Translations under genes and position numbers: made by a program
DNA from: an uncultured Cellvibrio sp.
GTDB taxonomy: Bacteria > Pseudomonadota > Gammaproteobacteria > Pseudomonadales > Cellvibrionaceae
Assembly (NCBI GenBank): GCA_946480695.1
Contig: CAMLKG010000016.1
Span: 1-64,000, forward strand
Length of the DNA: 64,000 bases
Reading direction: 5' to 3'
In this document: in pieces, positions 33,257 to 44,269 of the stretch
Layout of the letters: every line of letters starts with the position of its first letter
Numbering within the stretch: the stretch's first letter is position 1
The notes under the pieces: generated by a model
Databases searched by the model: none
Seen by the model: only the letters and a program-made list of their open reading frames with translations
Told to the model about the DNA's origin: nothing

Positions 33257-34438
33257 TTAATGAACCGAGGCCAACCTGGTATCTTCATCGTCCGACTTAT
33301 TGACAGTGGCAAGAGTAGGAGTCACGACGCTTTTCGGTCGCACATGGGATAGTCCATTAACGATAATTTTTTCACCGGCATTAACGCCGACTTGTACAAT
33401 ACGCTGGCCTTCATAATGATCACCGAGCATAACTTCGCGATAATTCGCCGTGTTATTTTCATCGACAACCAATACATATTTTTTACTTTGGTTAGTGCCA
33501 ATCGCACGCTCCGGCACTAACAACACCTTAACTTTTTCAGCCGAACCCAAACGCACATTGGCAAACATACCCGCCGTTAACGCACCATCCTTATTATCAA
33601 AGATTGCGCGGGCGCGAATAGTGCCGCTGTTGGTATCCAGGCGGTTATCAAATGCGTAGATATTTCCTTCATAAGTGGCAGCTTCATCACCTGCCAGGCT
33701 CAACTCCACCGGCATGGATTGTATGTTTTGGTTGTTGCGCGCCAGTTGTACGTAGGTTGCTTCGTCCACATTGAATTCTGCATAGAGTTTGTCGTTGGCA
33801 ACAATTTGGGTAAGCACGGGCGCGTTTACACCGGCTTCCACTACATTACCGACGGTGAGTTCTGCACGGCCAACACGACCGGAAATAGGTGCGGTGATAT
33901 GCGCGTATTCCAAATCCAGTTTTGCCTGGTTCAATGCAGCCTCAGCTTGCTTTACATCAGCCTGGGCGACCTGGTGTGCGCTTAACGCCGAATCATAGAC
34001 ACTTTGCGAAACCAGCTTGGCGCCAATCAATTGCCTGGCGCGGGCGAGCTCATCCTGCGCCAGTTTTGCGCGTGATTGAGCGGTCGCCAATTGCGCTTGT
34101 GCCCGCTGCACCGAAGCCTGGTGCGGACGCGGATCAATGACAAATAAGGGTTGGCCTTTTTTTACCTGCTGGCCTTCGGTAAACAATACTTTTTGGATAG
34201 TACCGCTGACCAAGGGTTTGATTGCGGCACTCTCTACCGGGGCCAATCGGCCCGAGAATCCCGCCCATGTACGGACTTCCCTGGGCTGCAAAACGACAAC
34301 CTCAACTGCTGGAGCAGGCGGTACGGTGGTGGGGGTTGCTGCAACAACTCCTGATACATAATACAGACTGGCAATACCTGTCAGTATGGCTATGGAGGCA
34401 TAGGTTAAAACTTTACGAGAAAGGATTGTGCTAGTCAT
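33257..34438 (-). CDS. RND efflux periplasmic adaptor (membrane fusion protein, AcrA/MexA type)
   Basis: A 393-residue adaptor with an N-terminal membrane segment without a clear lipobox (YASIAILTGIASLYYVSGVVAA). The biotinyl-lipoyl-like hybrid motif FSGRLAPVESAAIKPLVSGTIQKVLFTEGQQVKKGQPLFVIDPRPHQASVQRAQAQL and the alpha-hairpin rich in Ala/Gln follow, then ITAPISGRVGRAELTVGNVVEAG. It links the RND pump to the outer-membrane channel. AGGAG lies six bases before the ATG at 34438. The gene has its own promoter with an embedded operator at 34530-34559 and is the first gene of the efflux operon. The nearby divergent TetR is the likely repressor. Confidence 0.95.
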   Translation of the reverse strand: MTSTILSRKVLTYASIAILTGIASLYYVSGVVAATPTTVPPAPAVEVVVLQPREVRTWAGFSGRLAPVESAAIKPLVSGTIQKVLFTEGQQVKKGQPLFVIDPRPHQASVQRAQAQLATAQSRAKLAQDELARARQLIGAKLVSQSVYDSALSAHQVAQADVKQAEAALNQAKLDLEYAHITAPISGRVGRAELTVGNVVEAGVNAPVLTQIVANDKLYAEFNVDEATYVQLARNNQNIQSMPVELSLAGDEAATYEGNIYAFDNRLDTNSGTIRARAIFDNKDGALTAGMFANVRLGSAEKVKVLLVPERAIGTNQSKKYVLVVDENNTANYREVMLGDHYEGQRIVQVGVNAGEKIIVNGLSHVRPKSVVTPTLATVNKSDDEDTRLASVH

Positions 34439-34529
34439 GATGGGCTCCTGTTGCTCTTTAGCAAATCAAATGGCGAGTTAACCCCCTTGGGGTAATAGAC
34501 AGAAAGGATTTAACCAGACATTTCGGCAA

Positions 34530-34559
34530 ACTATACATACCGGTTGGTATGTTGGTCAA
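34530..34559 (-). promoter_or_regulatory. RND operon promoter with embedded operator palindrome
   Basis: On the minus strand the -35 box TTGACC (34559-34554) and -10 box TATAGT (34535-34530) are 18 bases apart. The spacer holds the palindrome ACATACCGGTTGGTATGT (34535-34552), a TetR-type operator shape. Repressor bound here would block polymerase, the usual logic of AcrR-like control. Confidence 0.8.
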
Positions 34560-34714
34560 CAGGATTTTTATCGAACAAAGCCAAACGCTACTGTCACCTA
34601 TTTAGGCGACCCCAAAATCCCAATAAAATCAATAGGATCTTCGGTTACAGAAATTTCACGAAGCTTGAAGCTTTTACATACCAAGAGTCTGGCATGGCTT
34701 TAGATGATTGAAAA

Positions 34715-34732
34715 ACATACCACCCGGTATCA
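34715..34732 (+). promoter_or_regulatory. Second operator-like palindrome, upstream of tetR
   Basis: ACATACCACCCGGTATCA shares the ACATACC...GGTAT frame with the operator at 34535. It lies 35 bases before the regulator start and suggests autoregulation. Its presence also argues that the regulator begins at ATG 34767 and not at 34704. Confidence 0.65.
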
Positions 34733-34766
34733 TAATAACCACAACATTTTTAAGAGATTCCCGTTT

Positions 34767-35405
34767 ATGAGCGCCCTCGATACCCGGACCCTGTTACTGG
34801 AAACTGCCCTGGACCTGATATGGAACAGCAATTACAGCGCAGTGGGTGTAAACGAAATCTGTAAGCAAGCTGGCGTGACCAAGGGAAGCTTCTACCACCA
34901 CTTTGAATCCAAGGCCGAATTGTTCTGCGAAGCTACCAATCACCATTGGGAAAAAATTCGCCAGGACATGGATTGCATGCTCTCACCAATTAATACCCCG
35001 CTTGAACAGTTGGAAAATTGGTTGCAATTTATTTACGTCAATAAAGTAGGTGATGATAAAGACAATGTTCCCGGATGCGCATTTTTCAGTACAGGCATGC
35101 AAGCGGGATGCTGTGAGCCACGCATTACTGAAACCCTACAATTAATGACCGAGCGCGGCGCCAAATACAATCAGGCGCTCGTGCGTAGCTTGATGGGAGG
35201 GAATTATTTGTGCGAGCCAAAAGATGTGGAGCAAACCGCACGGCTGATGCAGCAATATGTGCAAGGCGTCATCACCCATGCGCGGGTGACGCGCAATATC
35301 GATAATGTAAAAAATGACCTACCTGTCGCTATTTATCGTTTGATTGGATTGAAACCGGAATTTTGGTTCAGCGCAAAACCAACCTGGCCATGCGCTAATA
35401 CTTGA
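34767..35405 (+). CDS. TetR/AcrR-family repressor of the efflux operon
   Basis: Starting at ATG 34767, the product has 212 residues. The N-terminal DNA-binding domain carries the TetR helix-turn-helix (NYSAVGVNEICKQAGVTKGSFYHHFESKAELF). The C-terminal ligand-binding half resembles TetR regulators with a C-terminal domain containing CAFFSTGMQAGCCEPRITETLQ; several cysteines (GCAFF, GCCEP) could sense electrophiles as in NemR-like proteins, but that is inference. It diverges from the adaptor gene, and operator-like palindromes flank both promoters. An upstream start at 34704 would swallow the operator at 34715 and is rejected. Confidence 0.92.
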   Translation: MSALDTRTLLLETALDLIWNSNYSAVGVNEICKQAGVTKGSFYHHFESKAELFCEATNHHWEKIRQDMDCMLSPINTPLEQLENWLQFIYVNKVGDDKDNVPGCAFFSTGMQAGCCEPRITETLQLMTERGAKYNQALVRSLMGGNYLCEPKDVEQTARLMQQYVQGVITHARVTRNIDNVKNDLPVAIYRLIGLKPEFWFSAKPTWPCANT

Positions 35406-35430
35406 CCTATCCCCGATATTCAGCAGGCCA

Positions 35431-35466
35431 AAAAAATGGAGTCCGGTATACCGGACTCCATTTTTT
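35431..35466. terminator. Bidirectional terminator between tetR and pnp
   Basis: A perfect 36-base inverted repeat (left half AAAAAATGGAGTCCGGTA, right half its reverse complement) with A- and T-runs at the ends. It serves the convergent tetR and pnp genes. Confidence 0.93.
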
Positions 35467-35529
35467 AAATAACCCCGCCAGTGATTTCCAACTTTTGGGG
35501 TAGCGCTCATTTATCCGGGCTTGCGGAAC

Positions 35530-37668
35530 TTATTCTTCCGCAGGCTCAGCGGCAGGAGTTGAAGGTGCTACCGCACCTGACTCTTCTGCCACTGCTTCTT
35601 TAATTGAAAGCTTGATACGACCACGCTGGTCCACATCCAGGCACTTCACTTTAACAACCTGGCCTTCTTTCAAATAGTCGCTCACGTTATTCACGCGCTC
35701 TTCCGCAATCTGGGAAATATGGACCAAACCATCTTTACCCGGCAGGAAGTTTACAAATGCCCCGAAGTCCACAATGCGCACCACGGTCCCTTCATAGATC
35801 GCACCGATTTCCGCTTCAGCAACAATACCCTGGACGCGGTAGATAGCCGCTTGCAAAGCTTCGTTGTTGTCAGCATAGATTTTTACGGTGCCGTCATCAT
35901 CGATATCGATGGAAGATTGGGTTTCTTCGGTAATTGCGCGAATCGTTGCACCGCCTTTACCGATGATGTCGCGGATTTTGTCCGGATGGATTTTAATGGT
36001 TTCAAAACGTGGGGCGTTTTCACTAACCGCAGTACGCGATTTCGCGAGTACCTTGTTCATTTCACCAAGGATATGTAACCGCGCAGCCAGGGCCTGCTTC
36101 AGCGCGATTTCCATAATCTCTTCGGTAATGCCTTCAATTTTGATGTCCATTTGCAACGCGGTGACACCGCTGGTGGTACCGGCCACTTTAAAATCCATAT
36201 CGCCCAGGTGATCTTCATCGCCGAGGATATCAGTCAACACAGCAAACCCTTCTGCTTCCTTTACCAGGCCCATCGCAATGCCCGCCACTGGTGACTTGAG
36301 CGGCACACCGGCGTCCATCAATGCCAATGAAGAACCACAGACCGAGGCCATGGAACTGGAACCGTTGGATTCGGTAATTTCACTGACTACACGCAAGGTG
36401 TAGGGGAATTCAGCTTCCGCCGGTAACACCGCTTGTACGCCGCGCTTGGCCAAACGACCATGGCCGATTTCGCGGCGACCGGTTGATCCCATACGACCGC
36501 ACTCACCTACCGAGAAGGGAGGGAAGTTGTAGTGCAGCATGAAAGCTTCTTTTTTCTCGCCTTCAAGGAAATCGATGATTTGCACATCGCGCGCGTTGCC
36601 CAAGGTGGCAACAACCAGCGCCTGGGTTTCGCCACGCGTAAATAATGCAGAACCATGGGCCTTCGGCAGCACACCCACCTCTACAGCAATGGGACGAACA
36701 GTTTTGTTGTCGCGACCGTCAATACGCGGCTCGTTAGCCACAATGCGCGAGCGGACCAAGCGGTATTCATAGTTGCCGAATTCGGATTTCACATCGTCGG
36801 CGCTGAAGCCGGTAGCTTCGGTGGCCAGCTCCACTACTGCCTGGTTGCGCAGGTCATCCAGGCGATCACGACGCTTGGCTTTATCGATGATGCGGTACGC
36901 CATGCCGATGGACTCGCCGAAATTGCTGGCCAATGCTTCCCTTAATGCCAGGTTGGGTGCTGGCGGTTGCCAATCCCAACGCGGCTTGCCCGCATCACGT
37001 GCCAGTTCCGCACAGGCTTGCACAACGGCTTGCATTTCCTGGTGAGCGTAAAGCACTGCACCGAGCATAATATCTTCCGGCAATTCTTTTGCCTCGGACT
37101 CCACCATCAGCACAGCATCTTTGGTACCGGCAACCACCATATCCAATTCGGAAGTGTCCAATTGCTTGTAGCTTGGGTTGAGGATGTAGCCTTCTTCCTG
37201 GGTATATCCCACACGCGCGGCACCAACCGGCCCATTAAACGGGATACCGGAAATTGCCAGCGCGGCCGAAGTACCGATCATGGCCACAATATCCGGATCG
37301 TATTTTTTATCGGTGGAAACCACAGTACAAATCACTTGTACTTCGTTCAAAAAACCTTCAGGGAATAATGGACGGATTGGCCTGTCAATCAATCGTGAAG
37401 TCAGGGTTTCCTTTTCAGATGGGCGACCTTCGCGCTTGAAGTAACCGCCCGGAATGCGACCGGCGGCGTAGGCCTTCTCTTGATAATGCACGGAGAGCGG
37501 GAAGAAGTCCTGGCCGGGCGATGCTTCTTTGGCGCCCACAACAGTACACAGAACAGAGACTTCACCCATGGTCGCCAGTACTGCACCTGTTGCCTGGCGG
37601 GCGATGCGGCCGGTTTCGAGGGTTACGGTTTGATTACCGTATTGGAATTTCTTAATAATCGGATTCAC
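35530..37668 (-). CDS. pnp: Polyribonucleotide nucleotidyltransferase (PNPase)
   Basis: This 712-residue enzyme has two RNase PH domains (about 10-220 and 310-540), then a KH domain ([25 protein letters not shown], about 560-580) and an S1 domain ([34 protein letters not shown], about 620-690). It degrades RNA phosphorolytically from the 3' end and is part of the degradosome in many gammaproteobacteria. The start is GTG 37668, with AAGGAT at six bases, a usual signature for tightly regulated pnp. It is the last gene of the rimP-pnp cluster, following rpsO across a terminator-like hairpin as in E. coli. Confidence 0.97.
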   Translation of the reverse strand: MNPIIKKFQYGNQTVTLETGRIARQATGAVLATMGEVSVLCTVVGAKEASPGQDFFPLSVHYQEKAYAAGRIPGGYFKREGRPSEKETLTSRLIDRPIRPLFPEGFLNEVQVICTVVSTDKKYDPDIVAMIGTSAALAISGIPFNGPVGAARVGYTQEEGYILNPSYKQLDTSELDMVVAGTKDAVLMVESEAKELPEDIMLGAVLYAHQEMQAVVQACAELARDAGKPRWDWQPPAPNLALREALASNFGESIGMAYRIIDKAKRRDRLDDLRNQAVVELATEATGFSADDVKSEFGNYEYRLVRSRIVANEPRIDGRDNKTVRPIAVEVGVLPKAHGSALFTRGETQALVVATLGNARDVQIIDFLEGEKKEAFMLHYNFPPFSVGECGRMGSTGRREIGHGRLAKRGVQAVLPAEAEFPYTLRVVSEITESNGSSSMASVCGSSLALMDAGVPLKSPVAGIAMGLVKEAEGFAVLTDILGDEDHLGDMDFKVAGTTSGVTALQMDIKIEGITEEIMEIALKQALAARLHILGEMNKVLAKSRTAVSENAPRFETIKIHPDKIRDIIGKGGATIRAITEETQSSIDIDDDGTVKIYADNNEALQAAIYRVQGIVAEAEIGAIYEGTVVRIVDFGAFVNFLPGKDGLVHISQIAEERVNNVSDYLKEGQVVKVKCLDVDQRGRIKLSIKEAVAEESGAVAPSTPAAEPAEE

Positions 37669-37862
37669 TCTTTTATCCTTTCATTTCAATTTAAATTGCG
37701 TTCGGCTTTTCATTACATGAACGCGCCTTCTTCATCACTTCATTTACTGCTTTAATTTTTTATCATCAACGCGGTAAACATACGTCCTGTCAGGGCGGTA
37801 ATGTTTGCTTCTCAATACCGCTAACTTCCTAAAAAAATCTCGCGGCACAATCCTGCCGCCGG

Positions 37863-37892
37863 AAATAAAAGTGCCCGCCAATTGGCGGGCAC
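37863..37892 (-). terminator. Attenuator-type terminator between rpsO and pnp
   Basis: GTGCCCGCCAATTGGCGGGCAC (37871-37892) is a perfect palindrome followed, on the minus strand, by TTTTATTT. It sits just after the rpsO stop, as the rpsO terminator of E. coli does, and probably lets some transcripts read through into pnp. Confidence 0.85.
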
Positions 37893-37901
37893 AGTACACA
37901 C

Positions 37902-38171
37902 TTAACGACGCAGACCCAATTTTTGGATCAGTGCAGTATAGCGTGAAGAGTCTTTACCTTTCAGGTAGTCCAACAGCTTACGACGGGAGTTAACCATACG
38001 GATCAAACCGCGACGTGAGTGGTGGTCAGCCTTGTGGTCAGCGAAGTGGCCTTGCAGCTTATTGATGTTTACAGTCAACAGAGCAACTTGAACCTCTGGC
38101 GAGCCGGTGTCGCCTTCCGCTTGTTGGTACTCTTTAACGATTGCAGCTTTTTCTTGAGCACTCAGTGCCAT
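37902..38171 (-). CDS. rpsO: 30S ribosomal protein S15
   Basis: An 89-residue protein matching S15 over its whole length, with the typical segments [47 protein letters not shown] and the N-terminal [31 protein letters not shown]. It binds 16S rRNA early in assembly and in E. coli represses its own translation. GAGGAAAAT precedes the start. It is flanked by truB upstream and pnp downstream, the conserved order. Confidence 0.98.
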   Translation of the reverse strand: MALSAQEKAAIVKEYQQAEGDTGSPEVQVALLTVNINKLQGHFADHKADHHSRRGLIRMVNSRRKLLDYLKGKDSSRYTALIQKLGLRR

Positions 38172-38206
38172 GATATTTTCCTCAATTAATATGCCAAAAA
38201 ATTACA

Positions 38207-38234
38207 GCCCACCCGTGCATATTTACAGGTGGGT
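38207..38234 (-). terminator. Hairpin in truB-rpsO spacer, possible leaky terminator or leader element
   Basis: CCCACC near 38208 pairs with GGTGGG near 38228, and on the minus strand a T-run (TAATTTTTT) follows. It lies in the rpsO 5' leader, so it could be a partial terminator of the upstream operon or a structural leader element for S15 control. Confidence 0.4.
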
Positions 38235-38321
38235 TGTTGCACTGCTTTTCCGCCAAGGGGGGAAGTCAGCGCGCCTTTTTACCCTGCCGATCACTCGGTG
38301 AGGTAAAGACGGTACCAATCA

Positions 38322-39311
38322 TCAAATATTATTCACAGGACGATTGGCGATAATGCGTTTCGGGGCGACCCGACCGTCATCGGTAATCTCACCCAACCCC
38401 AGGAAGGCTCGGGGCGATTGATCGGTTTCTGCACAAAAGACGCGCACAATAGCAGCTTGGGGGGCAATCCGGTAGACCTGTGGGTGCATAACCGGGTTCC
38501 CCAAGCGAAAGTAGTACGCACTGTTGGCGGCCAGTTCCACTTTAGGCAAGCTGGCGACAGGAGTATCCGCCCCCAGCAGGTGGCGATCCAGCGCATGGTA
38601 TGCGGCCTCGTCACCTCGCTCCGCCTGCATTGCTTCAAATTCGGTTTGCAATTCCTCCAGGGTGATGCATTTGCTTTCATCAAACAAACCGGCTAGCGAA
38701 CGATGCAGGGTTTTTACATGGGCGCCGCATCCCAGCGCATTACCCAGATCTGCTGCAATGGAACGGATATAGGTACCCTTACTGCACCGGATATCCAGCT
38801 CCACCTCGGCGCGCTCCCCCGGGCGAAATGCGAGTAGCTCGATTTGGTGGATAGTCACCGGACGCGGCTCGCGCTCAACTTCAACACCCTGGCGCGCCAT
38901 TTTGTAGAGTGGCTGGCCATTGAGCTTAAGTGCAGAGTACATGGGAGGCACTTGCAAAATATTACCGAGCAGGGGTTTCAATGCCGCTGCTATTTGCTCG
39001 CGAGTGACATTTTGAGCGGATTGCTGCGCAATGATTTCACCATCGGCGTCACAGGTATCGGTAGCTACACCGAATTGGATGCAAACACGATAGCCTTTGT
39101 CGGCATCAAGCAAAAATTGCGAGAATTTGGTGGCTTCGCCGAAGCACAAGGGCAAAACACCGGTAGCCAGCGGATCAAGGGCACCGGTATGACCTGCCTT
39201 CTCTACAAAAAACAAACGTTTGGCGCGTTGCAGGGCCTGGTTGGAGGTCATGCCTGCCGGTTTATTCAATAACAGTACCCCGTCCACCGGGCGGCCTTTT
39301 TTGCGCGCCAT
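38322..39311 (-). CDS. truB: tRNA pseudouridine(55) synthase
   Basis: A 329-residue TruB. The catalytic Asp is in the motif GHTGALDPLATGVLPLCFGEATKFSQ, and DKGYRVCIQFGVATDTCDADG and RCSKGTYIRSIAADLGNALG follow. The C-terminal extension past 250 residues fits the PUA domain. It isomerises U55 in the T-loop of tRNAs. Its ATG overlaps the rbfA stop by one base. The order rbfA-truB-rpsO is conserved. Confidence 0.96.
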   Translation of the reverse strand: MARKKGRPVDGVLLLNKPAGMTSNQALQRAKRLFFVEKAGHTGALDPLATGVLPLCFGEATKFSQFLLDADKGYRVCIQFGVATDTCDADGEIIAQQSAQNVTREQIAAALKPLLGNILQVPPMYSALKLNGQPLYKMARQGVEVEREPRPVTIHQIELLAFRPGERAEVELDIRCSKGTYIRSIAADLGNALGCGAHVKTLHRSLAGLFDESKCITLEELQTEFEAMQAERGDEAAYHALDRHLLGADTPVASLPKVELAANSAYYFRLGNPVMHPQVYRIAPQAAIVRVFCAETDQSPRAFLGLGEITDDGRVAPKRIIANRPVNNI

Positions 39312-39730
39312 CAGTGTTGCTCGCCTTTGGGTTCATCATCCCCTGAAGCTTCTTCGTCTTGCGGATGCAATCGGTCTTCGGCGATGGCGCGATCAATCAA
39401 TGAGGATAACGCCTGGCCTTTAACGGAGGTTTTATCATAGATAAATTGCAACTTGGGAACGGTACGCATGCTCAACTCTTTCGCCAGGAAAGTACGCAAA
39501 AAACCACTGGCTTTATTCAGGATGGCAGCGGCATCCTGGCTTTGCTTTTCGTCGTCCACTCCCACGAAAGTGACATAAACTTTGGCAAATGCCATATCGC
39601 GGGTAACGGTCACTTCATTAATATTGACCATACCGATACGCGGGTCGCGGATTTCAGCGGGGATCACCTGCGCCAGCAAACGCTGGATCGCATCGGAGAC
39701 GCGGTCTGAACGGGTAAATTCTCTTGGCAT
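39311..39730 (-). CDS. rbfA: 30S ribosome-binding factor A
   Basis: A 139-residue protein with the KH-like RbfA fold: REFTRSDRVSDAIQRLLAQVIPAEIRDPRIGMVNINEVTVTRDMAFAKVYVTF, and SFLRTFLAKELSMRTVPKLQFIYD-like region AKELSMRTVPKLQFIYD. It assists late maturation of 16S rRNA and cold adaptation. The C-terminal 25 residues are acidic. It is 75 bases downstream of infB with a hairpin in between and overlaps truB by one base. Confidence 0.95.
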   Translation of the reverse strand: MPREFTRSDRVSDAIQRLLAQVIPAEIRDPRIGMVNINEVTVTRDMAFAKVYVTFVGVDDEKQSQDAAAILNKASGFLRTFLAKELSMRTVPKLQFIYDKTSVKGQALSSLIDRAIAEDRLHPQDEEASGDDEPKGEQH

Positions 39731-39744
39731 GCAGCCAACCTCAA

Positions 39745-39788
39745 CTTTAAAAATAACAAAGCCCCACCCCCATGGTAGGGGATGGGGC
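39745..39788 (-). terminator. Hairpin between infB and rbfA (possible attenuator)
   Basis: On the minus strand GCCCCATCCCC (39788-39778) pairs with GGGGGTGGGGC (39771-39761) and is followed by TTTGTTATTTTT. The stem is strong, with one mismatch. Since rbfA, truB and rpsO are downstream, it probably reduces read-through or is a processing site. Confidence 0.6.
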
Positions 39789-39805
39789 GTAGGTATGCGC
39801 CCGGC

Positions 39806-42610
39806 TTAGAGCTGGCGCGCAACCTCCTTCACTTCATACACTTCGATCTGGTCGCCTACTTTTACGTCGTAGTTCTTCACACCGATACCGCATTCGAAGC
39901 CGTTGCGGACTTCGCTGACGTCATCTTTGAAGCGACGGAGGGACTCCAATTCACCGGTAAAGATCACCACGTTGTCGCGCAAGACACGGATGGGTTTGTT
40001 GCGGGACACAGTACCTTCCACCACCATGCAACCCGCCACCTGGCCAAACTTGGGCGAGTTGAACACTTCGCGCACGTTGGCAATACCGACGATGGTTTCC
40101 ACGCGTTCCGGGTCGAGCATGCCGCTCAGGGCCGCCTTTATTTCGTCCAGGAGTTGGTAAATGATGCTGTAGTAACGAATGTCCACACCTTCAGATTCCG
40201 CCAGGCGACGGGTAGCACCATCGGCGCGCACATTAAAGCCGACAATAATTGCCCCGGACGTCACCGCCAGGTTCACATCGTTTTCGGTGATGCCACCGAT
40301 ACCGGAAGAAATGATATTGACCTGGACTTCTTCGTTACCGATATCGGCAAGTGACGCCTGGATGGCTTCCAGTGAGCCACGGACATCGGCCTTGACCACC
40401 ACGGTAAGGGTTTTCTTTTGGCCAGCCTCCATATTGGAGAACATATTTTCCAGCTTGGCCGCCTGGAAGCGCGCAAGTTTTTCTTTCCGCTCTTTCTCGG
40501 CACGGAAAGCGGCTACTTCACGTGCTTTGCGTTCATCGTCCAGCACAACAAAGTCATCACCGGCGCTGGGCGGGGTATCCAGGCCTAATATTTCAACCGG
40601 CGTTGATGGCCCAGCTTCTTTTACCTGCTCGCCGCGCTCGTTCATCATGGCGCGCACACGACCGTAACTTTGGCCCGCGAGCAACAAGTCGCCCTGCTTC
40701 AAGGTACCTTGTTGAACCAGTACAGTCGCTACGGTACCGCGCCCTTTATCAACACGCGATTCAATCACCACACCTTTAGCCGCCGCATTGGTAACCGCAG
40801 TCAACTCCAACACTTCCGCTTGCAGTGATATAGCTTCCAGCAGTTCATCGATACCTTGGCCGGTGTGGGCAGAAACCTGGATAAACTGGGTATCGCCACC
40901 ATAATTTTCAGGGATAACCCCTTTAACCACCAATTCATTGGTTACACGATCCGGATCAGCCGAGGGCTTATCGCACTTGTTGATGGCAACAACAATCGGC
41001 ACATTGGCCGCGCGGGCATGCATGATTGCTTCTTCGGTTTGCGGCATTACGCCATCATCCGCCGCCACTACCAGGATAACCACATCAGTCGCCTTGGCAC
41101 CGCGTGCACGCATCGCCGTAAACGCCGCGTGGCCAGGGGTGTCGAGGAAGGTAATTTCACCGCGCGAAGTAGACACGCGATAAGCGCCGATATGCTGGGT
41201 AATACCGCCGGCTTCACCCGCAGCCACCTTAGCTTCGCGAATGTAATCGAGCAGCGAGGTTTTACCATGGTCAACGTGGCCCATTACGGTTACCACCGGC
41301 GCACGGGTAGTCAATTCACCTTCAGTTTCAAGCGATTTCTCGAGCGCGTGCTCAATATCGTTCTCGCTTACGAGATTAGCCTTATGCCCCAACTCTTCCA
41401 CGACCAGCACAGCGGTGTCCTGGTCGATAGACTCGTTCATGGAGGCCATGACGCCCATTTTCATTAAACGCTTGATCAGCTCATTCACCTTAATGGTGAG
41501 GCGCTGCGCTAATTCTGTAACTGTAATAGTTTCCGGAACGTCAATTTCATGCACGATTTGTGTCGTCGGTTTCTTAAAGGCGTGTTTGTTGGTTTTCTTG
41601 TGGTGTGCACGGATATGGCTGCGACGTGCCAATACATCGCTGTCTTCACCGTCTTCGGCCACAAAATCGAGTAAATCAATCTTGGCCGCCTTTTTCGGGC
41701 CGGCAACGCCTTTTTTCACAGCTTTACCTGCTCCGCGCTTGTTACCGCGATCGCCGCTCTCATCATCATCGTCATCGCTGCGATGATGGTGTTTCTTGTG
41801 GCCGTGGCCATGGCGGGTATCTTCTTTTTCAGCAGGGGGTGCAACAACGGCCACCGCAGGTTTGCCTTTAGCCGGTTGGCGCGCATCCGGCTTGGCATTT
41901 TTGTTTGGCGCCTGCACAGCCGGTTTTTCTGCGGGTTTTTCATTACGTGGCTGGCGACGCGCTTCTTCGGCGGCGCGCTTGGCCTCTTCACGCGCTTTTA
42001 AATCCGCCTGGCGCGCAGCTTCCTCTGCCTGGCGACGCTCAATTGCGGCACGGCGCTTTTCTTCAATACCATCAGTAAAGGATATGCGGTGAGGCGACGC
42101 TGTTTCAGCAGCAGGAGCCTGCTCATCCGGTACAGGCTCAACGGTTGCCGCTGCTATGGGTTCCGGCTCTGCCGGAACCACCGGCTCCGGCTCCGCGACT
42201 GGTTCAGGCGCAACATCCACCGGGGTGGCTACCGGCTCGGGCGCCACCCATTCGACTACCGGCTCAACTTCCGGCTCTTGCAGTTCGGCAATGGCAGGTT
42301 CAGCCACTTCATCCTCGCGTTTGATGTAAGTGCGCTTTTTGCGTACTTCAACATTAACGGTTTTCTTAGCATTACCCGTACCGGTTTTAATGGTGGTCGT
42401 GGTTTTACGCTGCAATGTAATTTTTTTCGGTTCCAGGATGGCTTCGCCATGGCTGTTTTTCAGGAACGCCAGCAAGCGCTGCTTCTCGTCATCAGACACT
42501 CTCGCCTCGGCGCTTTTATGTTGCAAGCCGGCTTCCTGCATTTGCTTGAGCAAACGCTCGACCGGCGCACCTATAGATTTGGCGAGTTCATTAACGGTTA
42601 CTTCTGCCAT
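39806..42610 (-). CDS. infB: Translation initiation factor IF-2
   Basis: A 934-residue IF-2 with the usual layout: an N-terminal helical module ([29 protein letters not shown]), a second IF2_N module ([25 protein letters not shown]), a long Glu/Pro/Ala/Lys-rich disordered linker, and the G domain with [17 protein letters not shown] as P-loop, DTPGHAAF and NKCD motifs. The C-terminal beta-barrel and fMet-tRNA-binding domain complete it. It delivers initiator tRNA to the 30S subunit. The linker contains a His/Asp-rich stretch ([21 protein letters not shown]). It sits between nusA and rbfA. Confidence 0.98.
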   Translation of the reverse strand: MAEVTVNELAKSIGAPVERLLKQMQEAGLQHKSAEARVSDDEKQRLLAFLKNSHGEAILEPKKITLQRKTTTTIKTGTGNAKKTVNVEVRKKRTYIKREDEVAEPAIAELQEPEVEPVVEWVAPEPVATPVDVAPEPVAEPEPVVPAEPEPIAAATVEPVPDEQAPAAETASPHRISFTDGIEEKRRAAIERRQAEEAARQADLKAREEAKRAAEEARRQPRNEKPAEKPAVQAPNKNAKPDARQPAKGKPAVAVVAPPAEKEDTRHGHGHKKHHHRSDDDDDESGDRGNKRGAGKAVKKGVAGPKKAAKIDLLDFVAEDGEDSDVLARRSHIRAHHKKTNKHAFKKPTTQIVHEIDVPETITVTELAQRLTIKVNELIKRLMKMGVMASMNESIDQDTAVLVVEELGHKANLVSENDIEHALEKSLETEGELTTRAPVVTVMGHVDHGKTSLLDYIREAKVAAGEAGGITQHIGAYRVSTSRGEITFLDTPGHAAFTAMRARGAKATDVVILVVAADDGVMPQTEEAIMHARAANVPIVVAINKCDKPSADPDRVTNELVVKGVIPENYGGDTQFIQVSAHTGQGIDELLEAISLQAEVLELTAVTNAAAKGVVIESRVDKGRGTVATVLVQQGTLKQGDLLLAGQSYGRVRAMMNERGEQVKEAGPSTPVEILGLDTPPSAGDDFVVLDDERKAREVAAFRAEKERKEKLARFQAAKLENMFSNMEAGQKKTLTVVVKADVRGSLEAIQASLADIGNEEVQVNIISSGIGGITENDVNLAVTSGAIIVGFNVRADGATRRLAESEGVDIRYYSIIYQLLDEIKAALSGMLDPERVETIVGIANVREVFNSPKFGQVAGCMVVEGTVSRNKPIRVLRDNVVIFTGELESLRRFKDDVSEVRNGFECGIGVKNYDVKVGDQIEVYEVKEVARQL

Positions 42611-42664
42611 TGTTTTTCCTCAGGGATTCTGTTCGTTGCCTAGTTTTCGCTCTGTGGCTCACAC

Positions 42665-44146
42665 TTAGGCAAACCAGGGCTCGCGCGCTTTCATAATCAG
42701 TGCAGCGGCACGAGTCGCATCAACACCTTGAATATCCACCAAATCATCAATGGATTGTTCTGCCAGATCTTCCATGGTCACAATGCCACGGCGCGCAAGC
42801 TCGCCCGCCAACGCATCATCCATACCTTCCATAGTTAACAAATCTTCTGCCGGCGCCACGCCTTCAATGCGCTCTTCCGATGCCAATGCCTGGGTTAACA
42901 AGGCGTCTTTAGCGCGTGCACGCAGCTCTTCGGCGATGTCCTGGTCAAAGCCATCAATCGCCAGCATTTCTTCCAGCGGAACGTAGGCAACTTCTTCGAG
43001 TGTGGTGAAACCTTCTTCCACCAACACACCGGCGATGTCACCGTCCACATCCAGCGCACTCATGAACATATTGATGTAACTACCGGATTCCGCCTGTTGC
43101 TTGGCTTGCCAATCGGCAACGCTCATTACATTGATGTTCCAGCCGGTTAATTCACACGCAAGCCGCACATTTTGACCACCGCGACCAATTGCCATCGCCA
43201 GGTTTTCCTCATTCACAGCGAGGTCCATTGACGCGGCATCTTCATCCACAACAATGGATTCGATTTCCGCCGGTGACATGGCATTGATAACAAATTGCGC
43301 CGGGTTATCGTCCCACAACACTATATCAACACGCTCACCACCCAATTCATTGGAAACCGCTTGTACACGTGAACCACGCATACCAACGCAAGCACCAACC
43401 GGATCAATGCGCCCATCGTTGGTTTTTACTGCAATTTTCGCGCGCAAGCCCGGGTCGCGCGCAGCGCCTTTAATTTCAATAACTTCTTCAGCGATTTCCG
43501 GCACTTCAATTTTGAACAGTTCTATCAACATTCTTGGATTGGAGCGGCTCAATAATAATTGCGGCCCGCGCGCTTCACTGCGCACTTCCAGCAGCAATGC
43601 ACGAATGCGATCACCCATACGGAAAATTTCGCGGCCAATTAATTGATCGCGAGGCAACACACCTTCAGCGTTATTACCCAAATCAACAATGATGCTGTCA
43701 CGCGTTACTTTTTTCACTGTACCGCTAATTAATTCGCCCATGCGATCACGGTATTCATCAACCATTTGCGCACGTTCGGCTTCACGCACCTTTTGCACAA
43801 TGACTTGTTTGGCAGTTTGTGCAGCGATACGACCGAATTCCGCGTTTTCTATTTTTTCACGGTAGGTGTCGCCTACTTTTAACGAAGCTTCTTTTTCACG
43901 CGCTTCATCCAGATATAATTCGGTTCCCAATTCCGCCATGGCATCATCAGCAACCACTTCCCAACTGCGCCAGGTTTCGTAATCACCTGTAGTACGGTTA
44001 ATTCTCACTTCAACATTGGAGTCTTCGTCGAAGCGTTTTTTAGTAGCGGTAGCGAGGGCAGTTTCAATTGCCTGGAAAATTAATTCTTTATCAACGCCTT
44101 TTTCATTGGATACCGCATCAGCGACCAGCAAAATTTCTTTATTCAT
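42665..44146 (-). CDS. nusA: Transcription termination/antitermination protein NusA
   Basis: I start at ATG 44146, preceded by AGAGG; a longer frame to 44233 would add 29 unlikely residues. The product has 493 residues and the standard architecture: RNA-polymerase-binding N-terminal domain ([24 protein letters not shown]), S1 domain ([37 protein letters not shown]), two KH domains ([29 protein letters not shown] and [18 protein letters not shown]) and two C-terminal acidic repeats found in gammaproteobacteria. It modulates pausing, termination and antitermination. The gene follows rimP in the conserved order. Confidence 0.97.
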   Translation of the reverse strand: MNKEILLVADAVSNEKGVDKELIFQAIETALATATKKRFDEDSNVEVRINRTTGDYETWRSWEVVADDAMAELGTELYLDEAREKEASLKVGDTYREKIENAEFGRIAAQTAKQVIVQKVREAERAQMVDEYRDRMGELISGTVKKVTRDSIIVDLGNNAEGVLPRDQLIGREIFRMGDRIRALLLEVRSEARGPQLLLSRSNPRMLIELFKIEVPEIAEEVIEIKGAARDPGLRAKIAVKTNDGRIDPVGACVGMRGSRVQAVSNELGGERVDIVLWDDNPAQFVINAMSPAEIESIVVDEDAASMDLAVNEENLAMAIGRGGQNVRLACELTGWNINVMSVADWQAKQQAESGSYINMFMSALDVDGDIAGVLVEEGFTTLEEVAYVPLEEMLAIDGFDQDIAEELRARAKDALLTQALASEERIEGVAPAEDLLTMEGMDDALAGELARRGIVTMEDLAEQSIDDLVDIQGVDATRAAALIMKAREPWFA

Positions 44147-44269
44147 TGGTTTGCCTCTGTTAACTCCTCTAGCCGGCGTTGAAAAGCAACGCACCGGATT
44201 GGTAAATTTTCCATTGCGATGCTGCGAATGCATGAAATCAATCAGGCACTACAGCGGTTGATTTAAAAA

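Noticed and set aside
34704..34766. Upstream extension of the tetR regulator
   Set aside because: It would include an operator-like palindrome inside the coding region and adds 21 low-complexity residues; ATG 34767 is a better start.
41750..42643. Long plus-strand open frames within infB
   Set aside because: They are mirror frames of the Glu/Pro/Ala-rich linker of IF-2, giving Arg/Cys/Ser-rich nonsense proteins.
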